Positions 24,445 to 33,332 of a stretch of 43,894 nt of DNA are shown here, piece by piece. A program made the translations under genes and the position numbers. Origin of the DNA: Colimorpha sp964483145 (GTDB lineage Bacteria > Bacteroidota > Bacteroidia > Bacteroidales > P3); NCBI GenBank assembly GCA_964483145.1, contig CAZAAK010000007.1, positions 1 through 43,894 on the forward strand, written 5' to 3'. Positions within the stretch are counted from its first letter, which is position 1, and every line of letters begins with the position of its first letter. The notes below the pieces were generated by a model. It worked only from the letters and a program-made list of their open reading frames with translations. It was not told where the DNA came from and did no database searches.

Positions 24445-26757
24445 TCAGAAACTGAACGTGGCACCAGCTGACCAGAGGAAAGGAAGTTGGTCAACGCGGG
24501 TGTAGGTGAGTCGGTTAAAATAGAATATATTGTTGCGGTTGTAGAGGTTGGTGACACTGAAGTTTAGGTCAAGGATGGACCGCTTGCCGATAGAAAAGCG
24601 GCGTTTGACGCTGGCATCGAGCCGGTGATAGCTTGGAAGCCGACCACCGTAGAGTTCGCCATAGGCTACACCGTAGTCGCCATTGACGATGGAATAGTCG
24701 GTGTTGATGCCATCGGCAAATGTGATGTTCTCGTACATGCCCTGGGTCTGGGTGAATGGGAATCCGCTTCCATAGCTCCAACGACCACTAATTTCCCACT
24801 CATGGGCCTTGCCAAGGCGGATGGTGGTGAGGATATTGATGGTGTGCCGCCGGTCGTAGTGGGGAGTATAGGTCTGGACTTCATCGGAGCGAAAAACCCA
24901 CCCCAAAGAATATGTTGCCCAAACGTAGAGCCAATTGATATCGTAGCGGAGGCTAAAATCGCTTCCGAAGGCCATGCCGCTTTCAATCAAGTAGTCGGTA
25001 AGGTAGTACTCGGGTTTTTCGTATGGGCCACCGGATTGGTAGGCAGCGTCGTTGGCATCGAACATCTTATTGCGGTTGGAATTAAGCAGTTGGCTGAAAT
25101 TCTTGAAATAAATTTCGCCGTTGAGACTGAGATGCCTAGTAAAGTCGTATTCGGCACCTGCAATAACGTGTTGTGAGCGTTGGATGGTGCTAGAGACTTC
25201 CTTTCCACGGAAAGAGTGAGGGATGGAAAGACTGCCGGAACCAGTGAGGAAACCGTTGAATAGGTTGACAATATCGTTGTCGGAACGGGTGTCAAGGAAA
25301 ATTTGACTATAAAGGCCTGCAGCCAATTTCACTCGGAATTTGTCGGTGGCGTTGTACTTGGCAGAGAGACGGGGCTCGAGGCTACTAGTACTGAGGGAGG
25401 CATAGTAGATGTAGCGGAGACCGGGGTCGATGAGCCATTTGCCGGCAGTGATTTTATAAGTCATATAGGCCGAGAGATTGTTGGTATTCTCGTTTTGTCG
25501 TGCGGATACGCCGTAGTTGTTGGTAAACCGGTAATCAGTGGAATACAACTCCATAGAAAGGCCGTAGCGGAGACGGTTGGAGCCAATGAAATTGGTGACA
25601 TCGAGGCCCATATTGACACCACTGATGGAGCTGTATTTGTCGTCGGAGGTGGAGTCGGTGAGGGTGATGCCGTAGTTGGAATAGGCTACATGGCCCTCAA
25701 GAATGGAACTAGAACCGGTGACAAGCATGAAGTTGGTGCCGAGGCCGTAGTTCTGCCAATGATAGTTGGCAAGGGATTGGTATCCATTGACCCTGTCATT
25801 GAAACGAAATCCAAAGAAATTGATTTTGCTGCCAGTGCCAGAATTGACGGAGAGCTTTCCATAGAGGTCGAGGAAATCGAAAGGGAGTCCACCATCGATG
25901 TAGGGATAGAGGATTTTGGAAGACTTGGAGAGATAGGAATTTTTTGCCGAGAGAAGATAGGTGATGGTGCTGGGTCTACCGGATTTTTCCTTTTTGAGAG
26001 GTCCCTCGAGAAGAAGGTTAGCTCCAAAGGTGTTGAGGCTTATCTTGCCGGCGTGACGTTTTTTGTTGCCGTCACGAGTGGTGATGTCCATGACTGAGGA
26101 AAGTCGGCCACCGTATTCGGCACCGAAGCCACCGCTGTAGATGTCGGCATTAAGGATGACATCGGTTTCGAAAATGGAATATAGACCTATGGAATGGAAT
26201 GGATTATAGACAATCATGCCGTCTAGTAGGCATAGGTTTTGAATCATGGAGCCACCGCGAATATAAAGCTGGCCGCCTTGGTCGCCAGTTGAGTTGATGC
26301 CGGGGAGCACCTGAAGGTACTGAGCCAAATCGGCAGTGCCTCCAATGGATGGCATCTGTTGGATTTGAGAAGAGGTAATTTTCTCAACAGAGACTTGTGT
26401 CTGAAGTTTTCGCTCCTCTATGCGGTTGTCGGAGATAGTGATGGTCTTGAGCATTTTAGCCTCGGCTTTGAGCGAGATGTTCCGAGTGATGGTTTCGCCT
26501 TTCTTGACGGTAATCTTTTCGGTATATTCCTGATAACCAACATAACGGACGCGTAGAATGTAAGTTCCTTCGGGCATTTTGTTGATGAGGAAGAACCCGT
26601 TGATGTCGGTGGCATTGCCATAGCGAGTGCCATCGAGAACCACGTTGGCGAAAGGAATAGCCTCACCGGTCTCTTCCTCGGTGAGGACACCTTTGATGGT
26701 TTGGGCATGGAGCACCGTGAAACAGCAAAGAACGAGGAATAATGTGACCTTTTTCAT
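24445..26757 (-). CDS. TonB-dependent outer-membrane receptor with N-terminal carboxypeptidase-like domain
   Basis: A 770-aa protein. It has a signal peptide (about 1-18, ending LHAQ), then a CarboxypepD_reg-like beta-sandwich (about 20-95; IPFANVVLDGT, GTYILRVRYVGYQEY). The plug domain follows with QVLPGINSTGDQGGQLYIRGG and DITTRDG. A 22-strand barrel rich in aromatic residues ends in a C-terminal Phe (ATFSF). Receptors of this build take up siderophores, vitamins, peptides or glycans across the outer membrane with TonB energy. No SusD-like partner is adjacent. It starts 8 nt after the holA stop, so it is likely co-transcribed with holA. Confidence 0.93.
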   Translation of the reverse strand: MKKVTLFLVLCCFTVLHAQTIKGVLTEEETGEAIPFANVVLDGTRYGNATDINGFFLINKMPEGTYILRVRYVGYQEYTEKITVKKGETITRNISLKAEAKMLKTITISDNRIEERKLQTQVSVEKITSSQIQQMPSIGGTADLAQYLQVLPGINSTGDQGGQLYIRGGSMIQNLCLLDGMIVYNPFHSIGLYSIFETDVILNADIYSGGFGAEYGGRLSSVMDITTRDGNKKRHAGKISLNTFGANLLLEGPLKKEKSGRPSTITYLLSAKNSYLSKSSKILYPYIDGGLPFDFLDLYGKLSVNSGTGSKINFFGFRFNDRVNGYQSLANYHWQNYGLGTNFMLVTGSSSILEGHVAYSNYGITLTDSTSDDKYSSISGVNMGLDVTNFIGSNRLRYGLSMELYSTDYRFTNNYGVSARQNENTNNLSAYMTYKITAGKWLIDPGLRYIYYASLSTSSLEPRLSAKYNATDKFRVKLAAGLYSQIFLDTRSDNDIVNLFNGFLTGSGSLSIPHSFRGKEVSSTIQRSQHVIAGAEYDFTRHLSLNGEIYFKNFSQLLNSNRNKMFDANDAAYQSGGPYEKPEYYLTDYLIESGMAFGSDFSLRYDINWLYVWATYSLGWVFRSDEVQTYTPHYDRRHTINILTTIRLGKAHEWEISGRWSYGSGFPFTQTQGMYENITFADGINTDYSIVNGDYGVAYGELYGGRLPSYHRLDASVKRRFSIGKRSILDLNFSVTNLYNRNNIFYFNRLTYTRVDQLPFLWSAGATFSF

Positions 26758-26765
26758 GCAGGTGA

Positions 26766-27779
26766 CTAGTGGATAATTTTAAAAATCAATTCTTTGAGTA
26801 TTTCTCCATCGGTTATGGTGTTGGCATTGCGGAAGCCTTTGGACCGTAGGTCGGCCTCGTTGATGTAACCGATGCAGGAGGCCAATTTGCCCAGTGAGTA
26901 GTTATGGGCAGCAGTGACGTAGTCTTTGATAAAATAGGAGTTAATCTTGAGGGCGGAGGCAACGGCACTTAGGCTTTTATCCTCAAGTTGGTGGTAAATC
27001 ATAATCTTGATAATGTAGCTGTAGAGCGTGGGAAGAATCAATTGGATGGGGTTCTCCTTAGGATTTGCGGCGAAGTGGTTGGCTATGCGGTTACACTGCA
27101 CCACATCGCGGCGACCGATGGCTTTTTGAAGTTCAAATACATTGTACTCCTTACTGATGCCAATGTCGCGCTCGATGATATCCTCGTTGATGGTATCGCC
27201 TTCATGAAGCGAGATGAATACCTTGGCCAACTCGTTGGTGATTTTCCCGAGGTCGTTTCCGATATACTCGGAGATGAGCATGGAACCTCGTTGAGTGATG
27301 GAGAATCCGTGTTGGTTGACGTAGGTGCCAATCCAGTCGGGGACTTTGTCATCGTATAGTTTGGCATGTTCGCAGATACCGCCCGCTTTGGCAATGGCCT
27401 TGTAGGCTGAGGATCGTTTGTCGAACTTCTTGTGGCGGTAGCAGAATACTAGAAGCGTCTGCGGTTGTGGCGATTCGAGATATTTGGGCAAAAGATCCCA
27501 TTCTTTGTGGTCGATGTCCTGAGCCTCTTTGACGAGAACCAAACGTATGGGAGACATCATGGGAAATTGCTGCGCTAAGGAGATGACGGAGAGCATGGTA
27601 ACGTCACGACCGTAGACAACGGACTTGTCGAAGTCGCCGAAGTCTGGGTCGATAACCTGATTTTCGAAATAATCGGAGATGATGTCGATATAGTAATTTT
27701 CCTCGCCGGTAATAAGATATACAGGAAGGCGATTCCCTGCTTTAATATTGTCTATAAGCTGTTTATCAGTCAAAATCAT
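26766..27779 (-). CDS. holA: DNA polymerase III subunit delta (HolA)
   Basis: A 337-aa protein matching HolA of the clamp loader. It has the N-terminal PVYLITGEENYYID motif, a SxxxxxQ-like loading segment (LAQQFPMMSPIRLVLVKEAQDID) and LLVFCYRHKKFDKR. The C-terminal helical domain (LKINSYFIKDYVTAAHNYS) includes the helices that contact the clamp. The start at 27779 is used because family members begin just before this motif; an extension to a GTG at 27824 is possible but unsupported. The promoter is at 27841-27848. Confidence 0.92.
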   Translation of the reverse strand: MILTDKQLIDNIKAGNRLPVYLITGEENYYIDIISDYFENQVIDPDFGDFDKSVVYGRDVTMLSVISLAQQFPMMSPIRLVLVKEAQDIDHKEWDLLPKYLESPQPQTLLVFCYRHKKFDKRSSAYKAIAKAGGICEHAKLYDDKVPDWIGTYVNQHGFSITQRGSMLISEYIGNDLGKITNELAKVFISLHEGDTINEDIIERDIGISKEYNVFELQKAIGRRDVVQCNRIANHFAANPKENPIQLILPTLYSYIIKIMIYHQLEDKSLSAVASALKINSYFIKDYVTAAHNYSLGKLASCIGYINEADLRSKGFRNANTITDGEILKELIFKIIH

Positions 27780-27840
27780 TTTGCCGGAACTTGGTGGCGA
27801 AGAGTGTGGAATCTCCGCGCGCACATTACTTTTTGGGTTG

Positions 27841-27848
27841 CAAAGATA
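27841..27848 (-). promoter_or_regulatory. -7 promoter element (TATCTTTG) of holA
   Basis: A TAnnTTTG match on the minus strand. The implied start is near 27834 and the leader about 55 nt. It probably also drives the TonB receptor downstream of holA. Confidence 0.75.
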
Positions 27849-27962
27849 CGATTTTTTTGTGAATAGTGTTTTTTTTGGAGAGGGTGGGCATAATCTTTTT
27901 CGGATAGGTGCGTGTAGGTGTTGTGCTTCTAGAGGGCGGATGAAAGACAGGTCGGGAGGCTA

Positions 27963-28643
27963 CTAGCGTACTCTCTTGATAAGGCAAAGTTTGTGGGTGA
28001 GTTGATGATTGTTGGTAGCCGTGCGGTTGAGACTGCCGCGGGGAGAGTTGTTGATGATACCCTGAGGAGTAAGGGTGTCGATGCGTACTTGGCCGTGGGC
28101 GTGAATAATGCGACCGTTGCCTAGGTATATACCGACATGAGTGATGTGACCTGGGCTGTTACTGAAGAAACAAAGGTCGTCGCGGTGCGCTTCTTCAAGA
28201 GTGGGGACAAGGATGCCTTGAGCGGCTTGTTGTGAGGCATCGCGCAAGAGACGGATGCCGCAAGCCTTGAAGCAAACTTGTGTAAGTCCGGAGCAGTCGA
28301 TGCCCATGACTGTGCGTCCGCCCCAAAGGTATGGGGCTCCAAGGTACTGCTGTTTGGCCACAAGACTAGGGGTAATGTCGTTGATGCTGAACTGATTGAA
28401 TCTAATTGGAGAGGGTATGGCGGGGGGGCATGTCGAGGAGGAGGGGCTGCCATCCAATGGTTCCCATTGCTTGTTGTCAATCCAGCCCTCGTAGCCATCG
28501 TAGTGGCAATGGATGCGCGACCAGTCGGGCTGTTGTTCGATGATGTCAAAAGTATCTCCCATAAGGAGTTGGTTGATCATTTCGGCACGGTCGGATGGTT
28601 CGGAGCGCATGGGAACAGCGAAAAGAAAGCAAATGGCTTGCAT
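27963..28643 (-). CDS. NlpC/P60 peptidase with SH3-like domain
   Basis: A 226-aa cysteine hydrolase. An SH3-like part at about 12-62 (INQLLMGDTFDI, YEGWID) is followed by an NlpC/P60 catalytic domain. The catalytic Cys117 is in GIDCSGLTQ, His169 in HVGIYL and the third-residue His in HAHGQ (181-183). The family cuts gamma-D-Glu-meso-A2pm bonds in cell-wall peptides (YkfC/DppVI-like). No strong signal peptide is present, so it may work on recovered muropeptides in the cytoplasm, as YkfC does; the N-terminus is short and its start is not certain. Confidence 0.88.
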   Translation of the reverse strand: MQAICFLFAVPMRSEPSDRAEMINQLLMGDTFDIIEQQPDWSRIHCHYDGYEGWIDNKQWEPLDGSPSSSTCPPAIPSPIRFNQFSINDITPSLVAKQQYLGAPYLWGGRTVMGIDCSGLTQVCFKACGIRLLRDASQQAAQGILVPTLEEAHRDDLCFFSNSPGHITHVGIYLGNGRIIHAHGQVRIDTLTPQGIINNSPRGSLNRTATNNHQLTHKLCLIKRVR

Positions 28644-28694
28644 GGTTTGTTTCTTTAAATTTTTAGGTAGATTAGCTGAGCATAGGATGCTTGC

Positions 28695-29291
28695 TTACAA
28701 CTTTCCGTGTTCTATAGAGAGAACAATACGTTCAATGAGGTTGTCTTCCTTGTTGCTTTTGGGATTGTAACTAGCTTTTAAGTTGTAGCCGAAAAGACGG
28801 GCAAAGGTTTGGTAGACGCCAGCGCGCAACTTACCGCGCAATTCGTTGACCAACACATAAGAGGTACGCCCCGTTTCGCGGTCGATAAGTTTGAGCAACA
28901 CTTTGCCCTGGGAGATAGTGCAGTCCTTAAGTTCATCGCTGTAATCGGCCAATAGGTCCTTTTCGGCGGCCTTGATGGCCTCTTTGCGTTCGCGTTTGGG
29001 TAGACTGGCCACCTGACGTTCCAATATATCTAGCCTCTGTTTGCCGATTTTTGCATAGGGCAACATCTTTTTGACATTGCGGATGAGTTTTTGATTTTTG
29101 CGAATTTCCTGCTGCGAGAGGAACGATCCGGACTCTAGAATGCGCACCTCCTTGAGATGATAGTAGGGAATCGTGTCACCGTCTAGGATGGCTCCGAAAC
29201 GCACCTTTCGATCTGTAACATCCTGTCCATGAGCAGAGAATACTATTAGCAAGAGTGTCAAAAAGAAAGCGACAAGGATCGACTTCTTCAT
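28695..29291 (-). CDS. DUF4294-family secreted protein
   Basis: A 198-aa protein with a signal peptide (about 1-21, ending AHGQ). It has the family text DGDTIPYYHLKEVRI, then RLIRNVKKMLPYAKIG and a long charged helix. A conserved C-terminal part follows (YVLVNELRGKLRAGVYQTFARLFGYNLKASYNP). DUF4294 proteins are found throughout Bacteroidota; they are exported and have no known activity. It starts about 60 bases from the divergent acyltransferase gene, so the two promoters overlap. The start at 29291 is the one that gives a normal signal peptide. Confidence 0.82.
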   Translation of the reverse strand: MKKSILVAFFLTLLLIVFSAHGQDVTDRKVRFGAILDGDTIPYYHLKEVRILESGSFLSQQEIRKNQKLIRNVKKMLPYAKIGKQRLDILERQVASLPKRERKEAIKAAEKDLLADYSDELKDCTISQGKVLLKLIDRETGRTSYVLVNELRGKLRAGVYQTFARLFGYNLKASYNPKSNKEDNLIERIVLSIEHGKL

Positions 29292-29340
29292 TGTGGTCCT
29301 TATTTTTTTGCAGTAACTCAGAAATATCAATTTTATTTTG

Positions 29341-29348
29341 TATCTTTG
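29341..29348 (+). promoter_or_regulatory. -7 promoter element (TATCTTTG) of the acyltransferase gene
   Basis: A TAnnTTTG match on the plus strand that ends only 4 bases before the ATG at 29353, so the predicted transcription start (about 29352-29356) falls on the start codon. Confidence 0.75.
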
Positions 29349-29352
29349 CAAC

Positions 29353-30603
29353 ATGAAAAATACGCTGGCTGATTTTAACCTTTTTTACGCCATTCTTCGT
29401 CCACTAGTGGACTATGGCACGCTTAATCACTACCGTTCCGTAACAATAAAAGGTAGAGAAAACTTACCAAAACAAGGCACTTATATTTTAGCTCCTTGTC
29501 ATCAAAACGCCCTTATGGACGCTTTGCTAATACTGCTTACACACTCGGGTCCGGTAGCCTTCTTGGCCCGTGCCGATATTTTCCAAAAGAAGGCTCAGGC
29601 CAAAGCGCTTAATTTTTTGCGCATCGGTCCGGTTTACCGCATCCGCGACGGTAGAGACAACCTTTCGCGCAACAATCAGGTTTTCAAAAATTCCCGTCAA
29701 GTACTGGAGAAAGGGGTGCCGCTATGTTTGATGGCGGAGGGTACCCACAACAACAGGCATCAGATGTTGCCATTGGTCAAGGGAATGTTCCGTATAGCCT
29801 GCGGAACACAGAATGAATTGGGTGACAAGCCATTGTATATAGTCCCTGTGGGTATTGACTACGACGATTACGAGGATGTCTATCATAGTGTCTGCGTCAA
29901 TATTGGCAAACCTATTGATGTGCGTCCTTTTATGGCTGAATACAAGGTCAACGAACCAGTGGCGCTAAATCGGATGCGCGAGGCTTTGGCCGAAGGCTTG
30001 GGCAAACAGATGCACAATGTAACGAGCCGAGAGTGCTACGACCAAGAGTATGCCTACTGCCATTTGAAGACGCAAGAAACCCTCAAGGTCTTGAATCTGA
30101 AGAATACCCCGTGGGGACGTTTCGTGGCTCGCAAATATATCAGCGAACAGTTGGCGCAATTGACTGAGGAAGAACGAACCCCGATGTATGCCCAAGGCAC
30201 CACTTTTGCTGCTGAGCAAAAACGCAAAGGGGTGCCATTATGGTTTGCCTCAAAGGGGTGGTGCTGGTGGAAGTCGGTCCTGTCGTTGTTGGCAGTGGCC
30301 GTCACTATGGGGGCTATTGCCCCTATTTGGAATTATTGGTTGTTAGGCAACTTGATAGTCTATCTGCCCACCCATCTCATCGCTCGGGCATGGATTAAGG
30401 ACCCCCAATTTCGTAGCTCGGTTAATTTTGGCATCAGGCTCTTTGCTTCAGCTCTCTATATTTTGGCGGCTTTTGTTGCGTTTTTCTGTTGCAAAGGTGC
30501 TTGGGTGGCGTTGGGGGTATTGGCCCTTGGTCTGGTTAGCGTCCATGTTACCCCAAGAATTTTTATTCTTTTGAGGGATGTATGGTATGGCCTAAAGGGG
30601 TGA
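29353..30603 (+). CDS. PlsC-like lysophospholipid/glycerolphosphate acyltransferase
   Basis: A 416-aa membrane protein. The acyltransferase block has His50 and Asp56 in a HQNALMD motif (an HX5D variant common in Bacteroidota), FLARADIFQKK and an AEGTHNN motif at about 128-134 equivalent to EGTR. C-terminal membrane helices lie at about 310-345 and 360-400. It probably transfers fatty acyl groups to a glycerolipid or lipoprotein-like acceptor at the inner membrane. The promoter lies right against the ATG, suggesting a leaderless message. It overlaps the convergent metallo-hydrolase gene by 12 nt at the 3' end. Confidence 0.88.
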   Translation: MKNTLADFNLFYAILRPLVDYGTLNHYRSVTIKGRENLPKQGTYILAPCHQNALMDALLILLTHSGPVAFLARADIFQKKAQAKALNFLRIGPVYRIRDGRDNLSRNNQVFKNSRQVLEKGVPLCLMAEGTHNNRHQMLPLVKGMFRIACGTQNELGDKPLYIVPVGIDYDDYEDVYHSVCVNIGKPIDVRPFMAEYKVNEPVALNRMREALAEGLGKQMHNVTSRECYDQEYAYCHLKTQETLKVLNLKNTPWGRFVARKYISEQLAQLTEEERTPMYAQGTTFAAEQKRKGVPLWFASKGWCWWKSVLSLLAVAVTMGAIAPIWNYWLLGNLIVYLPTHLIARAWIKDPQFRSSVNFGIRLFASALYILAAFVAFFCCKGAWVALGVLALGLVSVHVTPRIFILLRDVWYGLKG

Positions 30604-31269
30604 AACAGTGGGAAATTCTTGTGGGAGGCAGAAGTGCATTGGATGTATGTGGGCAATGGGTATTTTGCGTTGCAATTGGAAGAGCCCACGCAGCATCTCC
30701 TGCCCTAGACGCGGGTCGATGGGGGTCATGGCATGGTCCAGTTCCGCAAAGTCTTTTTTTATTTCGTTGAGGGTGGAGAGGTAGAGCTTTTCCATCTGAG
30801 TGAGGGACACTTTCACTCGGTCTGCATCAGGGCTGTCGGCGTCGGCAAAATACCAGTTGTTGTTGTCGCCGGCATGGTAGAATGTGCTACCGTTATGGAG
30901 TTGGACTACGGTGCTGACGCCCACATCGGTTGAGTGGTATGCATGGAGCACGAAATGGGGCGTTTCCACCACATCTCCACTTCGCAGAATGGCCAAGGGT
31001 AAATCTTTGTCTATTCGCCTACGCCGCACTGTGTCGTACGACGGTAGTAGATGCCAGCTGGCATGCTCGCGGCACCACTGTGGTATCTCTGGATTGTAGT
31101 GGTCGGTATGGAAATGGGAGACAACAAAGTAAACATCCTTCCCCTCTTTGGAGGCTTTGCCCAACAGCCCCTGCAACTTTCCGAGAGGGTCTTGCCAATA
31201 GTCATACACAACCAGAAAGTCCTGCTCGTGGAGCGCAAAGCAACTGTGGTAGATATAAGTAAGGGACAT
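30592..31269 (-). CDS. Metallo-beta-lactamase-fold hydrolase (UlaG-like branch)
   Basis: A 225-aa protein with the metal motif SHFHTDH (His52, His54, Asp56, His57), a YHAGDNNNW ligand loop near residue 132, and a further His-rich AHIHPMHF segment near the C-terminus. It resembles the UlaG/MBL branch of cytosolic lactonase- or phosphodiesterase-type enzymes. Substrate is unknown. Its 3' end overlaps the convergent acyltransferase gene by 12 nt. It is the last gene of a minus-strand run. Confidence 0.88.
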   Translation of the reverse strand: MSLTYIYHSCFALHEQDFLVVYDYWQDPLGKLQGLLGKASKEGKDVYFVVSHFHTDHYNPEIPQWCREHASWHLLPSYDTVRRRRIDKDLPLAILRSGDVVETPHFVLHAYHSTDVGVSTVVQLHNGSTFYHAGDNNNWYFADADSPDADRVKVSLTQMEKLYLSTLNEIKKDFAELDHAMTPIDPRLGQEMLRGLFQLQRKIPIAHIHPMHFCLPQEFPTVSPL

Positions 31270-31323
31270 GATATCAGCAGAATGTCGGGACGGTGATGCG
31301 TTCTAAGGGTTAGTTGGAAATTT

Positions 31324-31740
31324 TCAAGAAGGACGAACTCTAGGGACGAAATCAATCATAATGGACTGCTCATCGAAATGAATGTCCTGTAAGGTGATGT
31401 TGGAGAATACTTGTGCCAGGTCGGGATTGTTTCCGAGTCTGAGTAATAGTTTGTTGTCGTCTGCTAATTCTACCATATTGTCGGCGGTGGGATTTTGTTT
31501 CTTGGCTTGGTTGATGGCAGTTCGCAGCATATACTGTATGCCTGCACCGCCGCCGAATGAAAGGGTAATATTCGAACCCTGTACGCCTTCAATGGTGAGG
31601 TCCAAGCCCACCGAGCCCATTAGGGGCACTTTATGGGTGAGGCGAACTGTGTGCGGCCCGCCAAAACATATTGGGAGCTCTTTACCAGTCTTTTCAGAAA
31701 TCATTTTCTCCACTTCGCGGTAGGTAAGTTTTAACTGCAT
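31324..31740 (-). CDS. Uncharacterised conserved-looking protein
   Basis: A 138-aa protein, no signal peptide or membrane helix. It begins MQLKLTYREVEKMISEKTGKE, followed by strands (ICFGGPHTVRLTH, GLDLTIEGVQGSNITLSFGGG). A helix (MLRTAINQAKKQNPT) and a C-terminal strand (QSIMIDFVPRV) complete it. The alternation of amphipathic strands suggests a compact beta-rich cytosolic domain. I do not recognise the family. It is 133 nt downstream of rlmH and 54 nt upstream of the metallo-hydrolase, on the same strand. Confidence 0.7.
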   Translation of the reverse strand: MQLKLTYREVEKMISEKTGKELPICFGGPHTVRLTHKVPLMGSVGLDLTIEGVQGSNITLSFGGGAGIQYMLRTAINQAKKQNPTADNMVELADDNKLLLRLGNNPDLAQVFSNITLQDIHFDEQSIMIDFVPRVRPS

Positions 31741-31872
31741 GGGATGTTTGTTTGAGGGTAAAATCGATATTTCGAAAAACTCTGTACCAATAACTAAGTT
31801 AGTTCGCCTTTATTGTCTTAGTGCCGAAAAAAGCTACCCGACTGTTGGCATATCCAGGGTGGAAGCCTACGA

Positions 31873-32346
31873 CTATTCGTTGTGGTAGGGCTCGTGGCGG
31901 AGGATAGTGAAGGCTCGGTAGAGCTGTTCGATAAAGAAGAGGCGCACCATCTGATGGTTGAATGTCATCTGTGAGAGCGAAATCCTGTCGTGCGCTGTGT
32001 GATAGACACTGGGGGCAAAGCCAAAGGCTCCACCCACCACAAAAACTAGCGACCGCACGCCGGCATTCATCTGCTTTTGAAGATACTGCGAGAATTCCAC
32101 CGAGGTTTGCTCTTTGCCATGCTCGTCGAGCAGTACGATGCGGTCCGCGCCCTGTAGCTTCTTGAGTAGTAGCACAGCCTCGCGCTCCTTGATTTCATCG
32201 GGCGAAGCGCCTCTTTGATCCTTGAGAGCGGGGATAACTTCAAGCCGAAAGTTGACATAGTGAGTGAGTCTTTTGCAATACTCGCTGATGCCTTCCTGTA
32301 GGTAGGCAATATCGGTTTTGGAGATGACAAGTAGAGTGATGTTCAT
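31873..32346 (-). CDS. rlmH: RlmH, 23S rRNA (pseudouridine1915-N3)-methyltransferase
   Basis: A 157-aa SPOUT-class methyltransferase. It has the N-terminal strand MNITLLVISKT, EFSQYLQKQM, the SAM-binding VVGGAFGF (about 103-110) and ISLSQMTFNHQMVRLFFIEQLYRA. It ends in EPYHNE, close to the YHHE hallmark. It modifies pseudouridine 1915 in helix 69. It overlaps the stop of the upstream methyltransferase gene by 4 nt (ATGA), so it is translationally coupled to it. Confidence 0.96.
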   Translation of the reverse strand: MNITLLVISKTDIAYLQEGISEYCKRLTHYVNFRLEVIPALKDQRGASPDEIKEREAVLLLKKLQGADRIVLLDEHGKEQTSVEFSQYLQKQMNAGVRSLVFVVGGAFGFAPSVYHTAHDRISLSQMTFNHQMVRLFFIEQLYRAFTILRHEPYHNE

Positions 32347-33332
32347 TCTTGTCGAGTGTTTGATACTGTTTGTAGGCCAGAATTTATACTCAGTAGGATG
32401 AATGGGGCCAAAGGGCGGAAGAATGGACCGGGGATGCGAAGTAGAAGATTGAGTAGGCGCGAGGGGATTGTTTTTGCACCGGATCGGTAGGTGTTGTAGA
32501 AGCCGTTGGCAACGGTTACCGTAGCTCTATGGGGTTTGAGGATTTCGCGGTAAGCTTTGAGGGGGAGGATACGCTCCGTCCAACTTCCGGTTGCGGGGTC
32601 GCAGGTGTTGTATGGACCGTAACTGGGGTAGGGCGTGCCTGAACCCACAGCCTGGAGCAAGTCGCTGAACTCCAGTCCGCGGGTGTGCCGAGCCCAATAG
32701 TCGAGTTGACCATCGGAAAGCTGTGGTAGGTGGTTGGCGAGATATTGGCGTCGCAATTGGTAGAATCCGGGTTGTCCGTTACGCCCCTGTTCATCGGCAA
32801 TCATTGCTTTGTGGAGGCGGTGGACGATGTGTGGATTGTAGGGTGTGGAGCCGGTCGTAAAGACCATAGACATGGGGCCTATGGCATGGAGGTCGTTAAA
32901 GAAGGTGTCGAGTCGGTAGATGTGCTCAATAACATCCATGCCCAAAAGTCCATCGGGGAGGATGTGGTTCTCCTGGCACCATGTGCGTAGGATGGCGGCA
33001 TCGCCCAACAATACTATATCGGGGCCGTAACCCAACTGTTGGCTGACAGCCCGTACGGTTTCGACTGCCTGCGGATTGTAGTCGATATAGATTACCTTTT
33101 CAAATCCTTGGCGCTTGAGTAGGCAGGAGAGAAACCCATGTCCGCCCCCGTAGTCCACCACTGTGAGGTCGCTAGGTGATTGCTGCAAGAGGGTCAGTAG
33201 CTGGGCTATGCAATGGCGGTAGATGTCGAGGTAGTAGTCTATGCTAGGTAGCATCCGCAAAATATAGCGGCGGCTGTAGTCGCTGATTGTTAGTTTATTG
33301 TAGTTGATATGTCGGAGGTCGTCGGCAATCAT
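32343..33332 (-). CDS. Class I SAM-dependent methyltransferase
   Basis: A 329-aa protein with SAM motif I VVDYGGGHGF at residues 58-67, motif II IYIDYN, and a further motif GMDVIEHIYRL. The C-terminal 110 residues are an alpha-rich extension ending in a hydrophobic stretch (LLNLLLRIPGPFFRPLAPFILLSIN). The substrate is not known. It overlaps the GNAT-like gene upstream by 4 nt and rlmH downstream by 4 nt, a tight three-gene unit. It could modify a lipid or glycan precursor given the hydrophobic end. Confidence 0.85.
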   Translation of the reverse strand: MIADDLRHINYNKLTISDYSRRYILRMLPSIDYYLDIYRHCIAQLLTLLQQSPSDLTVVDYGGGHGFLSCLLKRQGFEKVIYIDYNPQAVETVRAVSQQLGYGPDIVLLGDAAILRTWCQENHILPDGLLGMDVIEHIYRLDTFFNDLHAIGPMSMVFTTGSTPYNPHIVHRLHKAMIADEQGRNGQPGFYQLRRQYLANHLPQLSDGQLDYWARHTRGLEFSDLLQAVGSGTPYPSYGPYNTCDPATGSWTERILPLKAYREILKPHRATVTVANGFYNTYRSGAKTIPSRLLNLLLRIPGPFFRPLAPFILLSINSGLQTVSNTRQE

